A DNA stretch of 64,000 nt from an uncultured Acetatifactor sp. (GCA_934436245.1 CAKSAM010000011.1:14995-78994), one strand, 5' to 3'; positions 15,658-25,708 are shown, counted from the stretch's first letter. Numbers and translations: made by a program. The notes: generated by a model not told the origin, from the sequence alone.

Positions 15658-17220
15658 TTACGTTTCTACACTGCCCGTTACAGTTTCCTCCGCCTGTGTT
15701 TCGCCTGTCTCTTCTGGATACGGTATGGTTTCTCCGGCGGAATCGTTATCACTAACTGCCGGTTCCACAGTTTCCGGTACATTGGCAGTGGTATCCGTTT
15801 TATTCGTATCTGTTTTCCTGATGTTGGTAATAATCTGGTCATCAGATACAGCAGTTCCATCCAACACAATATAATCATATACGTTAAGTCCATAGGTCGT
15901 ATTTGCCTTTACAATAGAATACTCATCGTTCTGGTATAAAATATTGATCTGCTTAAAATCCGCATATCCCTTGTTGACATTATATACGCCGATCAGTGTT
16001 GCACGTTTACTTACTGTATAGGTTTCCTGGCTGTCTGTTTTGTACAGGATATCTCCCGTTTTCAACACGGAAGTATCCATGTAATAGACCCCCTCAGTTT
16101 CATCATAGCTATAGGCGCCGGTCTCCACAAACTCACTGGAGATATCACCGTTATCACGATAACATTGTCTGATCACTCCCTGCGTACCCGTATTTTCATT
16201 TGTAGTGACAAAGTCCTCATCTATCAGGAAAAACTCTTTCTCAACGATAGAGGAATTTGGTATCTTAAGTCCTGTTTCATCATTGAGGATCAATTCAATA
16301 TCCAAAAAGCGGTCAGAGACAAAAGTAACCATGGAATTCGTAAAGGTCAGAGACAAAAACGTATTGCCATCGCTGCCTGTAAACAGCTGTGCCTTTCCCC
16401 AGGATTCATATTGGTTCTTCAAAAATCGCACCTTTACATAGTCTTCCTGCTGAATCTCGGCTCCACGTTGTGCATCTATAGGAATGACCACGGACCAGTT
16501 TTCATCCGTAGAAAGCTTATACACCGGATCTCCTACCGCCATCAGTTCATTTCCAAGCATTTGTTTTTTTTCGTAATTCTTGTTATCAAATACTTCCTCC
16601 GTTACCGCTTCTGCTGTCAGGCCTTCATAACCATCGGTCCAATAGGCCACAATACCGGTCATCGGTGCATAGCAAAAATTTACGATATTTGCAGCAGATC
16701 CACTATTTCCGTTTTCAATGCTTTGCAACATATTTACATTTGCAAGTTTTAATACCGTATTTTTTAAAGAATATTTGAAATCATAGGTATTTTCATATTT
16801 TCTGTCATCATACCCATGCATAAAATTTACAATTTCATTCCGAAACTCTGAAAGCTCCTGATTGCTCAGCGTGTTTTCTCCAAGGCTTGCGTCCTCCAGT
16901 TCTTCGTTCAGACGCCCGGTCTCATCCACGATGTATACCGTATCACCTTTTGCAACTCTCTCTCCCTCTCTGGCATAAAAATTAACATACCCGGCCGTAT
17001 CTGTATTCACAACACTCTCACTGCGGATCGCTATTCCCCTGTATATGTTATTGGTAGCCAACGAGCCCTCTGTTACTTCATAGCGGACAATATGATCCGT
17101 CTGGAAATACAGGATCACACAAATAATGACATAGATAAAAACTGCGCCAAAAATGAGCATACCGATATTGAGGTTTAAAGGTTTTCTATATTTTTTCACT
17201 TTCTTTTGTTGTTCTGCCAT
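15658..17220 (-). CDS. HlyD-like membrane protein (efflux-adaptor-type), function unknown
   Basis: A 520-residue single-pass membrane protein: basic cytoplasmic N-terminus, one membrane helix at about 17-40, and a large extracellular part. Residues 45-110 (YEVTEGSLATNNIYRGIAIRSESVVNTDTAGYVNFYAREGERVAKGDTVYIVDETG) resemble the barrel and lipoyl-like half of HlyD/RND-type adaptors, with a matching half near 190-250. The C-terminal 70 residues are Asp/Glu/Thr-rich and probably disordered. No transporter or ATPase gene is nearby, so an efflux role is not supported. It lies between the P-loop gene and PLPBP, in one unit. Confidence 0.65.
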   Translation of the reverse strand: MAEQQKKVKKYRKPLNLNIGMLIFGAVFIYVIICVILYFQTDHIVRYEVTEGSLATNNIYRGIAIRSESVVNTDTAGYVNFYAREGERVAKGDTVYIVDETGRLNEELEDASLGENTLSNQELSEFRNEIVNFMHGYDDRKYENTYDFKYSLKNTVLKLANVNMLQSIENGNSGSAANIVNFCYAPMTGIVAYWTDGYEGLTAEAVTEEVFDNKNYEKKQMLGNELMAVGDPVYKLSTDENWSVVIPIDAQRGAEIQQEDYVKVRFLKNQYESWGKAQLFTGSDGNTFLSLTFTNSMVTFVSDRFLDIELILNDETGLKIPNSSIVEKEFFLIDEDFVTTNENTGTQGVIRQCYRDNGDISSEFVETGAYSYDETEGVYYMDTSVLKTGDILYKTDSQETYTVSKRATLIGVYNVNKGYADFKQINILYQNDEYSIVKANTTYGLNVYDYIVLDGTAVSDDQIITNIRKTDTNKTDTTANVPETVEPAVSDNDSAGETIPYPEETGETQAEETVTGSVET

Positions 17221-17248
17221 AGTAAAACCTCCTTCCTCCCGTACATTT

Positions 17249-17279
17249 GAGAAGCCCCGGTTGACATCCGAGGCTTCTC
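17249..17279 (-). terminator. hairpin between the P-loop gene and the HlyD-like gene
   Basis: Minus strand GAGAAGCCTCGG / CCGGGGCTTCTC, a 12-base stem with one G-U pair and a seven-base loop. No T run follows, so it is more likely an intra-operonic processing or partial attenuation site than a full terminator. Confidence 0.4.
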
Positions 17280-17303
17280 ATACGTAAAACTATAATACAT
17301 TTT

Positions 17304-17723
17304 TTACAAAGATACAATAATCTTATCCTTCACAGACTCCGGCAATTCGGATTCATCCTTCGATATGCTGAGGATGAAATCAACCTGGAAGAAATCACTC
17401 ATTCTGTCCAACTTTTCAACAACTGCAGTAATATCTTTATCTTCCAAAGCTGCAATTTTCAAAAAGCTGTCAAAATACATCTGCTCCAGATCATGATCCT
17501 GAGAAATGATACCGCAGACAAATCCCAAAAATTCACTTTCATTCTCGATCATGTAGCGGGAAACGTCAATAAGACGCACCTTGTTGTTCAGTTCATACAT
17601 ATGTTTCGTACTTTTGTCCAGATATACAATACTACCTGAAATTTCCTTTACTTCGCTGTTCACCTTATCCAACAGCTGTTTCGTCTTGCCCTTACCCTTT
17701 TTGCCTACAATCAACTGAACCAT
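17304..17723 (-). CDS. small P-loop protein of unknown function
   Basis: A 139-residue cytoplasmic protein with a Walker A motif at residues 7-14 (GKKGKGKT) right after a beta strand (VQLIV), and possible Walker B-like strands later (GSIVYLD; VDFILSIS). Related clostridial proteins have been labelled as PilT-like, but there is no pilus-retraction domain here and I do not assign that role. GGAGGG precedes the ATG. It is the first gene after the promoter at 17780-17808 and leads into the HlyD-like gene, PLPBP and sepF. Confidence 0.7.
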   Translation of the reverse strand: MVQLIVGKKGKGKTKQLLDKVNSEVKEISGSIVYLDKSTKHMYELNNKVRLIDVSRYMIENESEFLGFVCGIISQDHDLEQMYFDSFLKIAALEDKDITAVVEKLDRMSDFFQVDFILSISKDESELPESVKDKIIVSL

Positions 17724-17779
17724 TGGTGTAACCCTCCTGTCGTAAAATTTATAGGAACTTCACGCAACCTATTTACTTT

Positions 17780-17808
17780 ATTATAGTTGATATACTCTCA
17801 AAAAACAA
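17780..17808 (-). promoter_or_regulatory. predicted promoter of the P-loop/HlyD-like/PLPBP/sepF unit
   Basis: Minus strand: -35 TTGTTT (17808-17803), 17-base spacer, perfect -10 TATAAT (17785-17780). It begins 3 bases past the stop of the DacA-like gene and leaves about 50 bases of leader. Confidence 0.65.
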
Positions 17809-17811
17809 TAT

Positions 17812-18801
17812 CTATTTGTTGATTTGCTCCAGCAGCTGTACCATTTCCGGATACAGGACATCACTTGCCGAAGAATTGAGAATTACAGAAATATACGGCG
17901 CTCCGTTTACGTCCCTGGACAACAGGATCAGACAGTGTCCGGCTGCATTGGTAGTCCCTGTCTTACCTCCAATGACCGTAATATTTTCCGGAGCCTGGAA
18001 ATCTCCGCGTAAAAACCGGTTAGTGCTATTTACCGTAAGTTCTTTTGCTTTGCCGTTTTTATCATAGTAGGTTGTCTGATAGCTGGTCATATGTATGATT
18101 TCATTAATGGAATCATATTTGATTGCTTCATTAAATATCAGATACAGATCATAGGCAGATGTAAAATGATTGTCATCCGAAAGCCCGTGTGGATTGGCAA
18201 AGCTGGTGTTGGTAGCTCCCAGGCGCACTGCCTCTTCATTCATCATTTCCACAAAATGATCCACACTGCCGCCGATATTTTCGGCGATCAGCATTGCCGC
18301 ATCATTAGCGGAATACATCAGCAAAATATGTAATGCCTGATCCAGCGTCATGGTATCTCCAGCCTTTAAACCGCACAGTTGTGCTCCGGATTCCGTGATC
18401 TTTACACTGTCCGTTGCCGTAAGAACGGTATCTAAAGATGCATTTTTCAGAGCTACCAGTGCCGTCATTACTTTTGTCAGACTTGCAGGATATAGTCTTT
18501 CATGAGCATTTTTAGAATAAATCACTTTTTTATTGTTTACATCAAACAATACTGCCGCAGAAGCCTGAGACATATCTACGCTGCCGTCTCCCGTTATATC
18601 TTCCGTAACAACGCACAGATCCGCTGCAAAAGGCTCTGCCTTACCTGCTCCCGTTCCTGCAAGAACATTAAAGCTGCTGACATTGGAATTCACATCATAA
18701 GGAAGTGAGTATGTCACATTTCCGCATCCAGTCAGAAAAATCATGCAAAGAAGTATCGAAATGCAGGAAGTAATCGTACGAATTCTATTTGTACATTTCA
18801 C
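17812..18801 (-). CDS. D-alanyl-D-alanine carboxypeptidase lipoprotein (peptidase S11)
   Basis: Low-molecular-weight penicillin-binding protein that trims the terminal D-Ala of peptidoglycan stem peptides. A lipoprotein signal ends LTGC with Cys26. Catalytic motifs: SxxK at Ser107-Lys110 (ASLTK), SxN at Ser164-Asn166 (SAN), and KTG at 280-282 (GGKTGTTN). The C-terminal beta-rich domain of DacA/DacF is absent, so at 329 residues it is a short form anchored by lipid. The start is GTG and overlaps the mgsA end by 17 bases. The neighbouring rodA, mrdA and mre genes suit a wall-growth role. Confidence 0.9.
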   Translation of the reverse strand: MKCTNRIRTITSCISILLCMIFLTGCGNVTYSLPYDVNSNVSSFNVLAGTGAGKAEPFAADLCVVTEDITGDGSVDMSQASAAVLFDVNNKKVIYSKNAHERLYPASLTKVMTALVALKNASLDTVLTATDSVKITESGAQLCGLKAGDTMTLDQALHILLMYSANDAAMLIAENIGGSVDHFVEMMNEEAVRLGATNTSFANPHGLSDDNHFTSAYDLYLIFNEAIKYDSINEIIHMTSYQTTYYDKNGKAKELTVNSTNRFLRGDFQAPENITVIGGKTGTTNAAGHCLILLSRDVNGAPYISVILNSSASDVLYPEMVQLLEQINK

Positions 18802-19180
18802 GCCACTCTAAATCTCCTCTGTCTAAGGACTTGATCAACAGCTCCGCACTGGCCAGATTCGTTGCCAGCGGAATATTATGCATATCACAAAGACGCATTA
18901 CATTACTTACATCCGGCTCATGAGCCTTAGGTGCCAACGGATCTCTCAAAAAAATGACCAGATCAATTTCGTTGTGTTCAATCTGCGCACCGATCTGCTG
19001 CTCACCTCCCAGATGTCCGGCCAGATATTTGTGGACATTCAGATTGGTAACTTCCTCGATCAGTCTGCCGGTCGTTCCCGTTGCATATAACTCGTTTTTG
19101 CTCAGGATCCCTCGATATGCAATGCAGAAATTCTGCATTAATTTTTTTTTGGCATCATGTGCGATCAGTGCAATGTTCAT
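18785..19180 (-). CDS. mgsA: MgsA, methylglyoxal synthase
   Basis: Converts dihydroxyacetone phosphate to methylglyoxal and phosphate, a glycolytic overflow bypass. The 131-residue sequence has [11 protein letters not shown] at the N-terminus, [12 protein letters not shown] (phosphate binding), [12 protein letters not shown], and catalytic Asp in [18 protein letters not shown], followed by [28 protein letters not shown] precedes the ATG. It lies between rodA and the DacA-like gene and overlaps the latter, so it probably shares their transcript. Confidence 0.96.
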   Translation of the reverse strand: MNIALIAHDAKKKLMQNFCIAYRGILSKNELYATGTTGRLIEEVTNLNVHKYLAGHLGGEQQIGAQIEHNEIDLVIFLRDPLAPKAHEPDVSNVMRLCDMHNIPLATNLASAELLIKSLDRGDLEWREMYK

Positions 19181-19224
19181 AATGTATACCCCTTCTCTAT
19201 ATAATGTAGGATGGCTTTTGAAAA

Positions 19225-20331
19225 CTAACTTTTCTTAGCCTGCAGACGGACATTAAGTACAACCCCCATTCCAATATACAGACTAAGTAAAGATGTCAGG
19301 CCGTAGCTTACAAACGGTAACGGAAGTCCCGTATTCGGTAAAATAAAGGTAGCCACACCAATATTCACAAAACTCTGGAATGCTATCAGCCCTCCCATGG
19401 ATGCTGCTATAATGGTTCCTGCAATGTCCTTCGCCTTTCCTGCAATGGACAGACACTCTATTGCTGTAAGCAGCAATAGAACAATTACCACAATGCAACC
19501 CTTGAATCCGAACTCTTCACCGATCACCGCAAATATGAAATCGGTTTCCGCCTCGGACAGGAAATTACCATTTTTTACTGATGTGATCTCATTATTTTTG
19601 TATCCCTTGCCATCCAATTGTCCGGAGCCGATCGCCATTACGGAATTCAGCTGCTGGTATGCAAGATCTGTGGAATATTCTTCCGGATTTACAAAGGCAA
19701 GAATACGATTTTTCTGATAATTCTCCAATATCGTGCTATCCGGCTGCATTGCCAGTGATACCAGGATAATGATTGCCGGAATCGCTACTGCCAAAGCTCC
19801 GAAAATGAGCTTATAGCTGATGCCTCCAGTGTACAGAATCACGCAGAAGATAAAGATCAGTACAATACTTGTAGACAGCGCCGGCTGTTCCTTTACCATA
19901 ATCCAGGGAACCACCATAAGCACTGCTATCGATACGATCACGGGGAAAGTATTCAGCTTTTCCTTATATTTCATAATAAACTGTGCAAAGAATAAAATCA
20001 ATAAAATTTTTGCAAGTTCTGAAGGTTGAAACTGCAATCCGCCGATCTTAAGCCACCGTTGTGCACCGTTACCTTCTTCCCCCATAATAATAACCAGCCC
20101 CAGAAGCACCAGATTCCCTATGTACATCAGCCAGTAAAGCTTAAGGATCACGGAATAATTAAAAAAAGAAAGAGCTATCATGATCACAATGCCGGCAGCC
20201 ACACCTGCCATTTGTTTTGTCTGCTGTGCAGGTTCTGCGCTGCCGATGGTCATAATTCCCACAGCAGACAATGCCAGTATCAATATGATCAGTTTGAAAT
20301 CATAATCCCGCAATCTATAATTTTTAAACAT
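19225..20331 (-). CDS. rodA: RodA, SEDS-family peptidoglycan glycosyltransferase
   Basis: Multi-pass membrane glycosyltransferase that polymerises lipid II with PBP2 in the elongation complex. The 368-residue protein has about ten membrane segments. SEDS motifs include [61 protein letters not shown] (here [21 protein letters not shown]) and [27 protein letters not shown]; the conserved extracellular Asp lies in the EAETDF segment. RodA rather than FtsW is chosen because of the mre, mrdA and min neighbours and the short N-terminus. Confidence 0.93.
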   Translation of the reverse strand: MFKNYRLRDYDFKLIILILALSAVGIMTIGSAEPAQQTKQMAGVAAGIVIMIALSFFNYSVILKLYWLMYIGNLVLLGLVIIMGEEGNGAQRWLKIGGLQFQPSELAKILLILFFAQFIMKYKEKLNTFPVIVSIAVLMVVPWIMVKEQPALSTSIVLIFIFCVILYTGGISYKLIFGALAVAIPAIIILVSLAMQPDSTILENYQKNRILAFVNPEEYSTDLAYQQLNSVMAIGSGQLDGKGYKNNEITSVKNGNFLSEAETDFIFAVIGEEFGFKGCIVVIVLLLLTAIECLSIAGKAKDIAGTIIAASMGGLIAFQSFVNIGVATFILPNTGLPLPFVSYGLTSLLSLYIGMGVVLNVRLQAKKS

Positions 20332-20352
20332 CTGTTTAACCTTTCTGTTTCC

Positions 20353-20634
20353 TCATTGCATTTTTGCAGTTTTCTGCAGATCAATAATAGGAATATTGGC
20401 AATGAGACTGGGGCTTTTGTTTCTTCCGCCCTTACTGCCTTTTGCCTGTATCTCGATCTCCATATGATCAGTGTCAATCCTCATGTACCTGGAGATCACT
20501 TTTGTGATGTCCGCCTTGATCAGTTCCATCATCTCCGGAGAACAGTTCACCCTGTCTGATATCAGCAGGATCTTCAGGCGATCCTTTGCCACCTGACATG
20601 AACTTTTCCTGCGAAAAAAATGTTTCATATTCAT
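20353..20634 (-). CDS. minE: MinE, cell division topological specificity factor
   Basis: Stimulates MinD ATP hydrolysis and so positions the division-inhibiting MinCD. The 93-residue protein opens with MNMKHFFRRKSSCQVAKDRLKILLISDR, matching the membrane-targeting and MinD-binding region, then a dimerisation domain (about 30-80) with MELIKADITKVISRYMRIDTDHMEIEI. It lies 12 bases after minD in a minCDE order. Presence of MinE (not DivIVA/MinJ alone) indicates an oscillating Min system. Confidence 0.94.
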   Translation of the reverse strand: MNMKHFFRRKSSCQVAKDRLKILLISDRVNCSPEMMELIKADITKVISRYMRIDTDHMEIEIQAKGSKGGRNKSPSLIANIPIIDLQKTAKMQ

Positions 20635-20646
20635 CCCGTCCCCTTC

Positions 20647-21468
20647 CTATGCTTTCCGGAAAATACCGGTTACTTTTGTCCAAAAAGATACTCCTTTTTC
20701 GATATCGAGGAACGGAATCTCTTTTCCAAGCACTCGATCCACCACATTCCGGTACGCTTTGCCGGCCGGTGTATCACTTCCGACTAATGGTTCTCCCTGG
20801 TTGGTGGCAATCACTACATTTTCATCATCCGGAACAATTCCAATAAGTGGTACCGCCAGAATATCTACCACATCATCCGCTGACATCATATCACCACGCT
20901 TTACCATATCCATGCGCAGTCTGTTAATGATCAGATCCATCTGTTTAAAGCCGTTGGCTTCCAACAGTCCTATAATACGATCAGCATCTCTTATGGCAGA
21001 GACTTCCGGTGTTGTTACCACCAGTGCTCTGTCAGCTCCTGCAATGGCATTCTGAAAGCCCTGTTCAATTCCTGCCGGACAGTCCAGAATAATGTAATCG
21101 AACTGTTCCCTGAGGTGGTCGATCACTTTTACCATCTGTCCAGGTGTGACAGCTGATTTATCTCTGGTCTGTGCGGAAGGCATCAGATAGAGACCCGGAT
21201 GTCTCTTATCCCGGATCAGCGCCTGTTTGATTCTGCAATTCCCCTCAATTACATCTACCAGATTGTATACAATGCGGTTTTCCAGACCCATAACCACATC
21301 GAGATTACGCAGACCGATATCCGTATCGATCAGACAGACTTTGCAGCCCGCTTTTGCCAGACCTGTTCCTACGTTTGCCGATGTAGTGGTCTTTCCTACA
21401 CCGCCTTTTCCTGAAGTGACGACAATGACTTCGGAGCCTTTCTTCTCCGGGGAAACATTTTGTTCCAT
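20647..21468 (-). CDS. minD: MinD, septum site-determining ATPase
   Basis: Membrane-associated ParA-type ATPase that recruits MinC. The 273-residue sequence has the deviant Walker A (SGKGGVGKTTTSANVG, about 14-29), TDIGLRNLDVVMG, YIILDCPAGIEQGF (Walker B) and a C-terminal amphipathic membrane-targeting region (SFWTKVTGIFRKA). It starts ten or so residues later than the E. coli form would, owing to an N-terminal extension (MEQNVSPEKKGSE). It lies between minC and minE. Confidence 0.97.
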   Translation of the reverse strand: MEQNVSPEKKGSEVIVVTSGKGGVGKTTTSANVGTGLAKAGCKVCLIDTDIGLRNLDVVMGLENRIVYNLVDVIEGNCRIKQALIRDKRHPGLYLMPSAQTRDKSAVTPGQMVKVIDHLREQFDYIILDCPAGIEQGFQNAIAGADRALVVTTPEVSAIRDADRIIGLLEANGFKQMDLIINRLRMDMVKRGDMMSADDVVDILAVPLIGIVPDDENVVIATNQGEPLVGSDTPAGKAYRNVVDRVLGKEIPFLDIEKGVSFWTKVTGIFRKA

Positions 21469-21510
21469 TTTGAGTTCCTCCTGTTTAATTTTGTCGTCCC
21501 CTGGATTCTT

Positions 21511-22182
21511 TTAAAAAGCACCCAGTAATTCTTTTGTAAGGGGATCAAATACGATCTTCCCGTTCTTTGGGTGTGCAATTTTCGGTTGTACTTTGGGGTG
21601 TATCCCCCATTTCGACTGTTTCGCATTGGTTTTATATTTGAAATCGCCGATTTTTAATCTTTCCGGCTCCATTTCAAGCGCTACAATATAACAATCTTCT
21701 CTGCCGGATCCACCCGCATAAGCTTCTCCGTACAATCCGCCCAGAATGATAATGTTGCCTGCGGAGATCACTGCGCTGCCGGGGTACACATCCCCCAGCA
21801 CCACAATACTGTTTTCTGTTTCAATGACTTCCCTGTTTTTCAGGCTTCCTTTATAAAACTGTCCTTCATCTCCGCCGGTCAGTTTCTTCTCCATATGCTG
21901 CAATGCTTTAATATAATTTTTGTTGGTATCTTCATCCCGTCCCACGATACACACAATACGGACATTGCTGTTCTGGCGGATGGTATCCAGGATCCGGATT
22001 TCTTCCGTTTCCGTCACTTCCCTTCCTTCCATGGAAAGTGCCATGCTTGAAGTCCCAAAAAAATTTCTGGCTTCAGAGAACTTCATGGCAAGTTCGCTGA
22101 GAATCTCATCCATTTCCACATCTTCACGCATCACAAGATTGATTCCGTTGGGAAAGCTTTTGATCAATACTGCATCTTTCAT
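21511..22182 (-). CDS. minC: MinC, septum formation inhibitor
   Basis: Inhibits FtsZ assembly away from mid-cell. The start at 22182 (MKDAVLIKSFPNGINLVM) is preferred over a frame extended by 15 codons; its ribosome site (AGGT) is weak. The 223-residue protein has the N-terminal domain (1-105) and the beta-helical C-terminal domain (about 115-215), with VVLGDVYPGSAVISAGNIIILGGLYGEAYAG, the MinD-binding face. It is followed by minD and preceded by mrdA, linking division-site placement to the elongation genes. Confidence 0.93.
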   Translation of the reverse strand: MKDAVLIKSFPNGINLVMREDVEMDEILSELAMKFSEARNFFGTSSMALSMEGREVTETEEIRILDTIRQNSNVRIVCIVGRDEDTNKNYIKALQHMEKKLTGGDEGQFYKGSLKNREVIETENSIVVLGDVYPGSAVISAGNIIILGGLYGEAYAGGSGREDCYIVALEMEPERLKIGDFKYKTNAKQSKWGIHPKVQPKIAHPKNGKIVFDPLTKELLGAF

Positions 22183-22293
22183 TGTTTTTACCTGTCTTTT
22201 TACTTTTTTATATCCGGAATCCCACATTCAGATTTACTTACGGATGTCAGTATTTGACATTCATTCTCCTGTGTTGATCCGGCTCCGGATAGG

Positions 22294-25179
22294 TTACATC
22301 TCATTGGAAACGGCATTATCCAGCGTATCTGCTGTTCCGGTGATCAGATCATCCTCCTCCGCCAGTCCATAATAATACTTAATAATATCCCGCGTGAACT
22401 GTGCTGCATAATCAGAGGAATATCCGAAGGGAATTCTGGTTGCTATGGCAATCTCCGGGCTCTCATATGGCGCATAGCAGATAAAAAGTGCATGGTTCGG
22501 TCTTGAAGCTGTCTGCTCCGCCGTACCTGTCTTACCGGCAGCATTTACTGCCAGATCACTGAAATACGCTTTATTTTCCACCACCTGCCTCATACCAAGA
22601 TGGAATGCATTCCAATATTCCTGCGGAAGATCGATCTGGTTTCTTACCTCTGCATGATACTCCTTCAACAGATTTCCCTGGGAATCAGTGGTTTTGTCCA
22701 GCAGCGTCAGATTGTAGCAGGTACCACTGTTGGCAATTGTAGTAACATATCTTGCCAGACCTATTGTGGTGTAGCTGTTGCTGCCCTGTCCGATCGCAGA
22801 ACGTACCGGGTCCTTGGTGGATACATCAGGTGCATATTCACCGATTTCCACCCCGGATTTATCAGTCAGACCGTACAGATCCGCATATTTGTTCAACGTG
22901 TCCAGACCGGCTTCCTCATTGTAGCTGCCCCCTCTTGTTGCCAGCTGGTAGCCGACATTATAGAAGAAGTAGTTACAGGAGTCCTTGATGGCAGACGTCA
23001 CATTTTCATATCCGTGTCCCGAGATTTTCCAACATCTCGGAGAAGGTGTGATCTCGGTAAAGGTACCGATACAGTTTACCCGGCTCTGGAGATTGATGAC
23101 ATTCTCCAGTAAACCTGCTGTAGCTGATACAATTTTAAAGGTGGATCCGGGAGCCGCCTTATATTGTGTGGCAAAATTCAGCTGTGGGCTGGACTTGTCC
23201 GCATTCAGCTGCGCATAGTATTCTGCATCTACAGTATTTGCCATTTTATTATTATCATATCCCGGATAAGAAACCATAGCCAGTACATCTCCAGTATTGA
23301 CATCCGTAATGACTACAGAGGCATTACAGGGATCCAGTGCCAGCTGGGCCGGTGTGATCTCAAGGTTGGTGATCCGATTCATCATAAACTGGTAGGCAGA
23401 CATTTTTCCGGAATATAATGCATCTTCATCCTCTGCCGGAATATCCACCACCCGTTGTTCACACAAAAGCATACAGATCTGTTTGCCGGTGATCTTATCA
23501 TTTAAAAGCATATATTTATAAAACCGCTTTTGGAATTCTGTAGTATGATCAATCATATCAATGGTATATTCCAACAGTTTATCGTAGACTTCTGCAGAAT
23601 CCGAATACTTATCATTCAGATCCAGTTTACTTACATCAATCCAGTTCATGGCAATGCAATACTGCAGATATTCCTTCAGTGAGATCACTTCATCTTTCGC
23701 CCAGGCAGTCTGCGTTGCATCATTATCATCTACCAGTTCCTTCATGATCACGCCATCCTCTCTCAGGAGACTGACGATATTACTCTGGTATACCTGATAT
23801 TCCTTGGAAAGCCTATTATAAGGAGTGGCGCCCTCTGTGAGTTCATAGGTCAGCCTGTCATAGACCCCCTGCTTATACTCAAGATATGCAGCATACACTG
23901 CTTTTTCTGTTTCCCCTGCATTTTCCGACTCAAAATGCCTTCTGTCCAGAATGTTATTATTGATCATTGCAAAATAGACATCATAAATGGGTATCTTAAT
24001 CGAAGAACTCTTGGCATTTTCCGGAAGATTGAACTCTTTTGCATTGATAATCTTACTGGAAACCAGTCCCGCCAGTTTCTGTTCTATGATATTGTATACT
24101 GCCTCCGTAAGATTCTTATCGATCGTCAGATAAACATCTGCACCGGGCTGCGCTTCTTTGCGTTCCAGAATCGTGATCACCTTACCGGTATTATCCACCA
24201 CCACTTTCTCACTGCCCTTGGTGCCCTGCAATGTAGTCTCCATATACGCTTCAATACCACTTTTACCTACCACATCATTGATCGTGTAGCTGTCCTCCAG
24301 TCCGCTTTCCGCAGCCACCTGTTCATTCAATGCTGCCATTTCATCAGATGAAATTTTACCGGTGTATCCCAGTACATGAGCAAAATATTTGCTGTCTATA
24401 TAGTGGCGTACCGTATCTTCCACGATGGATACACCGTCCAGCTGGTCGGAGTTCTCCATGATTACAGCCACGGTCTCCGCACTGACATTGGCAGCCACAG
24501 TGGTTCCTACATATTTCCGGAAAGAGGTCAGATTCATGGCATACCGGATCGTCACCATCTGCAGCCACTCCTTCCTGGTGTATCCTTTTCCGGCAATAAA
24601 AGGTGTGGTGCGGTCTTCCGGGTCTTCATATTGTCCGATGGCAAATCCCTTTGCACGGCTCAGATATTCCATCAGCTCCTGTGCTGTCATAGCCTTTTCA
24701 TCATCGGCAAGTTCATCGATTGTCTTATATCCAAGTACATCCGCCTGAAAACGAAGCAGCGCCGTACCATCCACGGAATAAGCATAATCACCATCCTCGT
24801 CAATTATGATCTTGAAATCCGTGATCACGCTGTCCCCGTTTTTTTCAATCAGCTTGATCAGGCGATAGACAACATCATTGACCTTTGCATTTTTATTCCG
24901 GCTGGATTCGAACACATCCTCAATTTTTACAGAATAAGCCAGTTCATTTTCAGCCAGTATATTACCGTTTCTGTCCAGGATCCGTCCTCTGGTACTGGAA
25001 ATATCCCTGGTCTTCTCAATCTGAAGAATAAAATCATTCAAATATTCTTCTCCATTTACAATCTGTAAGTGAAAGCAACGATAGATCAGGGCTCCGGCAA
25101 AAAAGACAAACAGTATCATAAGCACTGTCAGTCTGCTGGTCACAATATTAATAATGTGATCTTTAATTTCACGAAACAA
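22294..25179 (-). CDS. mrdA: PBP2 (MrdA-type), class B penicillin-binding protein of the elongation complex, with large insertion
   Basis: Transpeptidase that crosslinks peptidoglycan made by RodA. One membrane helix (about 18-38), the pedestal domain (STRGRILDRNGNILAENE near 62-79, GKSGIEAYMETTLQG near 305-319), and the transpeptidase domain with Ser679-Lys682 (PGSTFK), Ser734-Asn736 (SCN) and Lys883-Gly885 (KTG). At 961 residues it is well above the usual 630-720: about 245 extra residues (roughly 369-615) separate YLTIDKNLTEAVY from ASVVITDVNTGDVLAMV. Its start overlaps the mreD end by 11 bases. Confidence 0.95.
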   Translation of the reverse strand: MFREIKDHIINIVTSRLTVLMILFVFFAGALIYRCFHLQIVNGEEYLNDFILQIEKTRDISSTRGRILDRNGNILAENELAYSVKIEDVFESSRNKNAKVNDVVYRLIKLIEKNGDSVITDFKIIIDEDGDYAYSVDGTALLRFQADVLGYKTIDELADDEKAMTAQELMEYLSRAKGFAIGQYEDPEDRTTPFIAGKGYTRKEWLQMVTIRYAMNLTSFRKYVGTTVAANVSAETVAVIMENSDQLDGVSIVEDTVRHYIDSKYFAHVLGYTGKISSDEMAALNEQVAAESGLEDSYTINDVVGKSGIEAYMETTLQGTKGSEKVVVDNTGKVITILERKEAQPGADVYLTIDKNLTEAVYNIIEQKLAGLVSSKIINAKEFNLPENAKSSSIKIPIYDVYFAMINNNILDRRHFESENAGETEKAVYAAYLEYKQGVYDRLTYELTEGATPYNRLSKEYQVYQSNIVSLLREDGVIMKELVDDNDATQTAWAKDEVISLKEYLQYCIAMNWIDVSKLDLNDKYSDSAEVYDKLLEYTIDMIDHTTEFQKRFYKYMLLNDKITGKQICMLLCEQRVVDIPAEDEDALYSGKMSAYQFMMNRITNLEITPAQLALDPCNASVVITDVNTGDVLAMVSYPGYDNNKMANTVDAEYYAQLNADKSSPQLNFATQYKAAPGSTFKIVSATAGLLENVINLQSRVNCIGTFTEITPSPRCWKISGHGYENVTSAIKDSCNYFFYNVGYQLATRGGSYNEEAGLDTLNKYADLYGLTDKSGVEIGEYAPDVSTKDPVRSAIGQGSNSYTTIGLARYVTTIANSGTCYNLTLLDKTTDSQGNLLKEYHAEVRNQIDLPQEYWNAFHLGMRQVVENKAYFSDLAVNAAGKTGTAEQTASRPNHALFICYAPYESPEIAIATRIPFGYSSDYAAQFTRDIIKYYYGLAEEDDLITGTADTLDNAVSNEM

Positions 25180-25708
25180 ATTTCTGTGCGCTCCTTTTTT
25201 CCTTCTCCTCCAGTTTTTGGTTAATCTTCAAAATCAGAGGATACAAAATAATTGTAACAACGATAGTGTAAAGTGCCTCCGGCAGGATCACACTTGTAAA
25301 ATAGTATGGGAAATGAAAACGCCCTCTCAAAAGAAACATCAGAATGTAGCAAATCAATCCATAAGAAATATCGCTGACAACAATCAGTGCCAGTGGCAGT
25401 TTGATATCCTCCGGATAAAAAATCCGGCAGAATTTTCCGTTCACAAAGCCTATGTACATCATGACCATGGCATAAAATCCCAGAAAGCTTCCAAAAAAGA
25501 TGTCGCACAAAAGTCCACAGGAAAAACCGATCATCAGCCCTTCTTTTTCTCCCCTCATAAACCCAAAAGAAGAAGTCAGAATGATCATCAGATTCGGAAT
25601 GATGCCGCCTAATGCCAGACCATTGAATACACTACATTGCAATACAAAAAAAAGGATGATCAGTGCTGCCACCACAATTTTACGAAGAAAGCTGCCGTTA
25701 TTCTCCAT
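25169..25708 (-). CDS. mreD: MreD, rod shape-determining membrane protein
   Basis: Small integral membrane component of the elongation complex. The start at 25708 (MENNGSFLRK) has GGAGG; a GTG two codons earlier is also in frame. The 179-residue product has about five membrane segments and the family-like GFMRGEKEGLMIGFSCGLLCDIFFGSFLGFYAM region. MreD sequences vary widely; the call rests on topology, this motif and the place between mreC (overlap 11 bases) and mrdA (overlap 11 bases). Confidence 0.9.
   Translation of the reverse strand: MENNGSFLRKIVVAALIILFFVLQCSVFNGLALGGIIPNLMIILTSSFGFMRGEKEGLMIGFSCGLLCDIFFGSFLGFYAMVMMYIGFVNGKFCRIFYPEDIKLPLALIVVSDISYGLICYILMFLLRGRFHFPYYFTSVILPEALYTIVVTIILYPLILKINQKLEEKEKRSAQKFVS

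Noticed and set aside
24376..25068. 230-residue plus-strand open frame
   Set aside because: Antisense to mrdA; no ribosome site or motif.
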